A stretch of DNA of 8,244 bases from Candidatus Dormiibacterota bacterium (GTDB lineage Bacteria > Chloroflexota > Dormibacteria > Aeolococcales > Aeolococcaceae), in NCBI GenBank assembly GCA_955651875.1, contig CATPAP010000089.1, positions 1 through 8,244 of the forward strand, given 5' to 3'. Under the pieces are notes generated by a model, which worked only from the letters and a program-made list of their open reading frames with translations, ran no database searches and was not told the origin of the DNA. The first letter of the stretch is position 1. Every line of letters begins with the position of its first letter. Made by a program: the position numbers and the translations under genes. Positions 6,379 to 8,244 of the stretch are shown here, piece by piece.

Positions 6379-7653
6379 TCATGCGTCGCGCGCGAGGCGC
6401 AGTCCGCTGAACGCCCAGCGCGCGGCCGGCGGGAAGAAGTTCCGATAGGTGGCGCGGATGTGACCCGGTGGGGTGACGCAGGCGCCGCCGCGTAGCACGA
6501 ACTGATTGACCATGAACTTGCCGTTGTACTCGCCGACGGCACCGGCCGCGGGCTGGAAGCCCGGATAGGGCGAGTAGGAACTGGATGTCCATTCCCAGAC
6601 GTCGCCAAAGAACTGACTTGAACCATCCGCCGGCGCCGCGGGATGCAGGCGACCACTCGACAGAAGGCTGCCCTCGACCGGCATGCGCTCAGCGGTGGCC
6701 TCCCATTCCGCCTCGAGGGGGAGACGCGCCGATGCCCAGCGCGCGTAAGCGTCAGCTTCGTACCAAGCCACGTGACACACCGGCTCGGTCGGGTCGACGG
6801 CTCGCACTCCGGTGAGGGTGAAGATCGACCACTCATCGCTCTCGCTGTCCAGCCAGTAGAGGGGCGCCTGCCAGCCGTTCTCCTTGACGCACGCCCATCC
6901 GTCGGACATCCACAGCTCGGGACGCGCGTAGCCGCCATCGGCCATGAACGCCAGCCAGTCACCGCAGGTCACCGGACGGTCGGCGATGAGGAAGGGCCTG
7001 AGCAGCTCACGATGGCGTGGACCCTCATTGTCGAAGCCGAAGCCGGCGCCGTCGTGACCAATGTCCACGATTCCTCCGGGGTGGTGAATCCAATCGAGCT
7101 CCCGAGCCGCGCCCAGCGCCTCTGCAACGCCACCGCGATAGACCGGTCGAAGCGGGTTGCGTGAGAGCAGGTGCTTGAGGTCCATCAGCACGAGTTCCTG
7201 GTGCTGCTGCTCGTGATGAAGACCCAGCTCGATGATGCCCGTAACGTCAGCTGGCAGGGACGAGGAGAGAAAGTTGACCATGATCTCGTCCGTGCGCCGC
7301 CGATACTCGGAGATCTCGGCGATGCCGGGTCGGGTGAGCAGACCTCGTTCCGGACGCGCGTGGCGCGGGCCGATGCTCTCGTAGTAGGAGTTGAACAGAT
7401 AGCGGTAGCGCGGATCGAACGGTTGGAAGCCTTCCATGTTCGACCCGAGGACGAACTCCTCGAAGAACCACGTGGTGTGCGCCCGATGCCACTTGGTAGG
7501 GCTGCAGTCGGGCATCGATTGGACAGTCTGATCCTCGGCCGACAGCGGCTCGGCGAGGCCCTCCGTCAGGTCCCGGACCGCCAGAAAACGCTCAGCGGAT
7601 GGAGGTTCCTGCGATGCTGATCGTGCCCACACGCCCTGGGTCTGGACGGTCAT
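6379..7653 (-). CDS. egtB: Ergothioneine sulfoxide synthase (non-heme iron, DinB plus FGE-sulfatase domains)
   Basis: A 424-residue enzyme that joins hercynine to a cysteine-type thiol using O2. The N-terminal DinB-like four-helix domain (about 20-165) supplies the three iron-binding histidines: H59 in KWHRAHTTW, and H147 and H151 in HHEQQH. A linker leads to a formylglycine-generating-enzyme/sulfatase-type C-type-lectin fold (about 185-424) with GDVWEW at 350-355, FVLRGGACVTP at 385-395 and FSGLRLARD at 415-423. The segment FNSYYESIGPRHARPERGLL (87-106) looks more like the EgtB group found in proteobacteria and Chloracidobacterium, which uses cysteine directly, than like mycobacterial EgtB, which uses gamma-glutamylcysteine. 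This fits the absence of egtA and egtC here. ATG at 7653 has GAGGTGA six bases upstream. It is followed by egtD. Confidence 0.94.
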   Translation of the reverse strand: MTVQTQGVWARSASQEPPSAERFLAVRDLTEGLAEPLSAEDQTVQSMPDCSPTKWHRAHTTWFFEEFVLGSNMEGFQPFDPRYRYLFNSYYESIGPRHARPERGLLTRPGIAEISEYRRRTDEIMVNFLSSSLPADVTGIIELGLHHEQQHQELVLMDLKHLLSRNPLRPVYRGGVAEALGAARELDWIHHPGGIVDIGHDGAGFGFDNEGPRHRELLRPFLIADRPVTCGDWLAFMADGGYARPELWMSDGWACVKENGWQAPLYWLDSESDEWSIFTLTGVRAVDPTEPVCHVAWYEADAYARWASARLPLEAEWEATAERMPVEGSLLSSGRLHPAAPADGSSQFFGDVWEWTSSSYSPYPGFQPAAGAVGEYNGKFMVNQFVLRGGACVTPPGHIRATYRNFFPPAARWAFSGLRLARDA

Positions 7654-7659
7654 GGCGTG

Positions 7660-7666
7660 TCACCTC
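7660..7666 (-). promoter_or_regulatory. Ribosome binding site of egtB
   Basis: On the minus strand GAGGTGA sits six bases before the ATG at 7653. This supports the chosen egtB start and makes egtB the first gene of the egtB-egtD unit. Confidence 0.7.
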
Positions 7667-7844
7667 GTTGGTCCTCCGACTGGTGCTGCTTAAGAGTACG
7701 CGGGATGGCCCCGGCCCAGGCCCCTGACGCGGCCACCCTGAGGCGATGAGACCTGAGTTCAGGATCCCAATCAATCTCGTGCGCCACCGCGTCTTCGCCA
7801 TTTCTACGCAGCCGGCGTAAGGGGCGCTTTGACATAGTCGATAG
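7667..7844. other. Divergent intergenic region upstream of egtB
   Basis: No gene is seen between egtB and the small plus-strand frame. The region should hold the egtB promoter on the minus strand and possibly one on the plus strand. CCTGA-GT-TCAGG at 7752-7763 is a short inverted repeat that could be an operator. TTGACA at 7829-7834 on the plus strand matches a -35 consensus, but no good -10 lies at the right distance. Confidence 0.45.
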
Positions 7845-7846
7845 GT

Positions 7847-7853
7847 GAGGAGA
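7847..7853 (+). promoter_or_regulatory. Strong ribosome binding site of a small reading frame
   Basis: GAGGAGA ends six bases before the GTG at 7860, an ideal distance. It is the main reason to believe the small frame is a gene, and it favours GTG 7860 over the upstream in-frame GTG at 7845. Confidence 0.55.
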
Positions 7854-7859
7854 CCGTTG

Positions 7860-8084
7860 GTGAAGCTCAAGGGCTGGAACTTCGAACGGCTCGTGGCGAG
7901 CTGTGGGTGGGCGTCCGCCATGGCCAATCACCTGCCCGCCCTTGCCGCGGAGCAGCACTGTCGATACGCAAGAACGTCGGCCGACGCCGAAAGACCGGCC
8001 GTGTGCCGGGAGGCGGCGCTCAGAGATGAGACGCGCCTCCGTCTGGTGGACGACGGCGAGGATGTCCCCGACCCCAGCCAATAG
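7860..8084 (+). CDS. Small hypothetical protein, 74 residues
   Basis: I do not recognise this protein. It begins KLKGWNFERLVASCGWA, has an aliphatic/Ala-rich middle that may be helical, three cysteines (near positions 15, 34 and 49) and an acidic end, DDGEDVPDPSQ. No signal peptide or membrane segment is evident. Two things support it as a gene: the well-placed GAGGAGA before GTG 7860, and a third codon position that is about four-fifths G or C, as in the confirmed genes. It is transcribed away from egtB. An opposing minus-strand frame across the same bases looks like its shadow. Confidence 0.5.
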   Translation: MKLKGWNFERLVASCGWASAMANHLPALAAEQHCRYARTSADAERPAVCREAALRDETRLRLVDDGEDVPDPSQ

Positions 8085-8244
8085 CGCGCCGGTCCCTACG
8101 CGTGAGCTAGCGTCGATCGGACGGACGTCAGGCCGCGACGAGGTCGCTACGGCGGTCGGGGTTTGCATGCGGAAATTGGTTCCAAGTCCGCGGCCGGCCG
8201 CCCCGTCACCGTCGCCATGGCATCGCTGACCGCGTCCATCCCCA
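8085..8244. other. Unassigned right edge
   Basis: Nothing certain is seen here. An ATG at 8217 opens a plus-strand frame to the window end (MASLTASIP) that could be the start of a gene, but it has no clear ribosome binding site and is too short to judge. Confidence 0.4.

Noticed and set aside
7650..8168. Minus-strand open frame of 172 or more codons upstream of egtB
   Set aside because: Its product is rich in Arg, Ser and His with no domain, it overlaps the egtB start and its Shine-Dalgarno, and it is antisense to the better-supported small gene.
1..8244. CRISPR arrays, tRNA or rRNA genes, insertion sequences, phage genes
   Set aside because: I saw no regularly spaced repeats, tRNA-like cloverleaf, transposase or integrase motifs, or terminal repeats.

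Overview
The window looks like high-GC actinobacterial chromosome, probably from an uncultured member of Actinomycetota. The signs are GTG starts, a strongly GC-biased third codon position, a remnant of a mycothiol-dependent maleylpyruvate-isomerase-like (MDMPI/DinB fold) protein, and ergothioneine genes. The lineage is an inference; no rRNA or other marker gene is present.

Layout. (1) Bases 1-145 are a non-coding leader with a compact set of predicted hairpins just before a good Shine-Dalgarno. (2) Bases 146-4397 hold a tight four-gene plus-strand operon (gaps of 10 nt, 10 nt and a 1-nt TGATG overlap): an ArsM-like SAM methyltransferase lacking most of the arsenic-binding cysteines, a second class I SAM methyltransferase, an ETHE1/persulfide-dioxygenase-like metallo-beta-lactamase (MBL) protein fused to two rhodanese domains, and an MFS transporter. 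(3) Bases 4398-4448 are a short convergent spacer with two hairpins. (4) Bases 4449-5085 on the minus strand hold an MDMPI-like gene that is broken twice: an in-frame TGA at a family-conserved region, and a one-base G insertion just before the conserved C-terminal EWDG. (5) Bases 5379-7653 on the minus strand carry egtB and egtD, for the sulfoxide synthase and histidine trimethyltransferase of ergothioneine synthesis, with no egtA or egtC beside them. (6) Bases 7654-8244 hold a divergent spacer, a probable small protein gene of 74 codons with a very good ribosome binding site, and an unassigned right edge.

How the genes may work together. The plus-strand operon pairs methyl transfer from SAM with sulfane-sulfur handling and export. 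The minus-strand genes make a sulfur-containing histidine betaine. The common theme is therefore thiol, persulfide or chalcogen chemistry plus methylation. The operon's actual substrate cannot be read from the sequence. A methylated thiol, selenium or metalloid product exported by the MFS protein is a reasonable but unproven idea.
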